Positions 6,865 through 7,227 of a stretch of DNA of 7,227 nt are shown here, in pieces. Origin of the DNA: Odoribacteraceae bacterium (lineage in GTDB: Bacteria > Bacteroidota > Bacteroidia > Bacteroidales > Marinifilaceae); contig JAIRXZ010000096.1 in NCBI GenBank assembly GCA_031267995.1, forward strand, positions 1-7,227, in the 5' to 3' direction. Each line of letters begins with the position of its first letter. Position 1 is the stretch's first letter. A model generated the notes under the pieces. It was not told the origin of the DNA. It saw only the letters and a program-made list of their open reading frames with translations, and ran no database searches. Both the position numbers and the translations under genes were made by a program.

Positions 6865-7208
6865 CAAAGACACTCGACGCCATGAAAGAGATCTTTAATC
6901 TGATTCCCGGATGCCGGATAATGTCCTTCGTGGTTCACGCGGGCGACAAGGGAGCGGTCAACGACGATGAAAACTCCGCGGGAATAGAGGCAAAAACACT
7001 CGGAAAAATGATTCGGGTATTTACCCGAAGGAGAAAATCACTCGGAAAAACGTTTCGGGTAATTACCCGAAAGGCAAAATCACTCGGAAAAACGTTTCGG
7101 GTAATTACCCGAAGGAGAAAATCACTCGGAAAAATGCTTCGGGTAATTACCCGAAAGGCAAAATCAATCGTAAAAAAGTTTATTGAAATAAACACAAAGT
7201 CAATATGA
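6861..7208 (+). CDS. Small basic repeat ORF, doubtful gene
   Basis: This 115-codon frame starts inside the stop of the preceding gene (ATGA, 4-bp overlap), an arrangement often linked with translational coupling. Met8 (6882) is an alternative start. Residues 1-44 resemble no family. From about residue 45 it is a lysine/arginine-rich repeat of 14 residues (SLGKTFRVITRKAK and variants), which is simply the 42-bp DNA repeat read in frame. The palindrome encodes RVITR on both strands, and the minus strand is also open through the array (7195 to 6935), which weakens the coding case. No signal peptide, domain or membrane segment is apparent. It may be 3' untranslated sequence of the operon. Confidence 0.3.
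   Translation: MTKTLDAMKEIFNLIPGCRIMSFVVHAGDKGAVNDDENSAGIEAKTLGKMIRVFTRRRKSLGKTFRVITRKAKSLGKTFRVITRRRKSLGKMLRVITRKAKSIVKKFIEINTKSI
6993..7200. repeat. Array of 42-bp repeats with a palindromic core
   Basis: Four cores start at 7012, 7054, 7096 and 7138, each exactly 42 bp apart. Cores 2-4 are the perfect 18-bp palindrome TTCGGGTAATTACCCGAA (core 2 extends to 20 bp, 7053-7072). Core 1 reads TTCGGGTATTTACCCGAA. Linkers share ACTCGGAAAAA before each core. They alternate after the core between GGAG (units 1 and 3) and AGGC (units 2 and 4), so there is an 84-bp A-B-A-B order. A degenerate fifth unit (about 7159-7200) keeps AAAATCAATCG but has a different hairpin, GTTTAT/ATAAAC at 7178-7193. The array ends 27 bp before the window edge. 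Confidence 0.9.
7172..7193 (-). terminator. Candidate minus-strand terminator hairpin in the degenerate repeat unit
   Basis: Read on the minus strand, GTTTAT (7193-7188), a four-base loop and ATAAAC (7183-7178) form a six-pair stem followed directly by six T (7177-7172). This is the layout of an intrinsic terminator for a gene arriving from the right, although the stem is AT-rich and weak. The four upstream cores show a similar order on this strand: stem, three bases, then TTTTT. No such T-run follows any hairpin on the + strand. Confidence 0.3.
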
Positions 7209-7227
7209 CTCTGTATAATGCTACGGG

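Noticed and set aside
7012..7155. Tandem intrinsic terminators for this operon on the + strand
   Set aside because: No T-run follows any core on the + strand; the bases after each core are GGAGAAAA or AGGCAAAA.
6935..7195. Minus-strand frame through the 42-bp array (FPSDFAFRVITRNV repeats)
   Set aside because: It needs a GTG start, is open mainly because the palindrome is symmetric and the unit is a codon multiple, and has no independent coding evidence.
6993..7200. CRISPR array
   Set aside because: The whole 42-bp unit repeats, including the linker. There are no unique spacers and no cas genes.
7214..7219. TATAAT as a -10 promoter box near the right edge
   Set aside because: Bacteroidota housekeeping promoters use TAnnTTTG, no suitable partner element is seen, and the window ends eight bases later.

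Overview
The window carries a four-gene SusC/SusD-type outer-membrane uptake locus on the + strand, flanked at both ends by short tandem-repeat DNA. A SusC-like TonB-dependent transporter followed by a RagB/SusD lipoprotein, A-rich translation starts without Shine-Dalgarno sequences, and several consecutive lipoproteins together point to the phylum Bacteroidota. The genes are GC-rich for that phylum. Order Bacteroidales is plausible, but I cannot name a genus.

Layout: 1-148 is a 21-bp tandem repeat that runs off the left edge and decays toward the operon. 149-409 holds no convincing + strand gene. It contains a run of G-tracts able to form a quadruplex (207-225), paired direct repeats (232-298), a weak promoter-like box and a GC hairpin (344-368) just before the first gene. 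410-3574 is the SusC-like transporter, 3584-5077 the SusD-like lipoprotein, 5096-5818 a fasciclin (FAS1) lipoprotein, and 5830-6864 a lipoprotein resembling the DUF5007-type proteins of such loci. Gaps of 9, 18 and 11 bp suggest one transcript. A doubtful small ORF (6861-7208) overlaps the last stop by 4 bp and runs through four exact 42-bp repeats (7012-7155), each centred on the palindrome TTCGGGTAATTACCCGAA or a near copy. A degenerate fifth unit follows.

Working model: SusD-like, FAS1 and DUF5007-like lipoproteins sit at the cell surface around the SusC-like barrel, bind a macromolecular or glycoconjugate substrate, and pass it to SusC for TonB-driven import. No glycoside hydrolase, sulfatase, peptidase, sigma/anti-sigma pair or sensor lies in the window, so the substrate cannot be read from it. 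SusC lacks an N-terminal STN signalling domain, which argues against FecR/ECF-sigma trans-envelope control.

The parts least explained by known families are the two flanking repeat arrays, whose periods (21 and 42 bp) are whole numbers of codons and leave basic, heptad-patterned reading frames open, and a strong shift along the operon from G-ending to C-ending codons.
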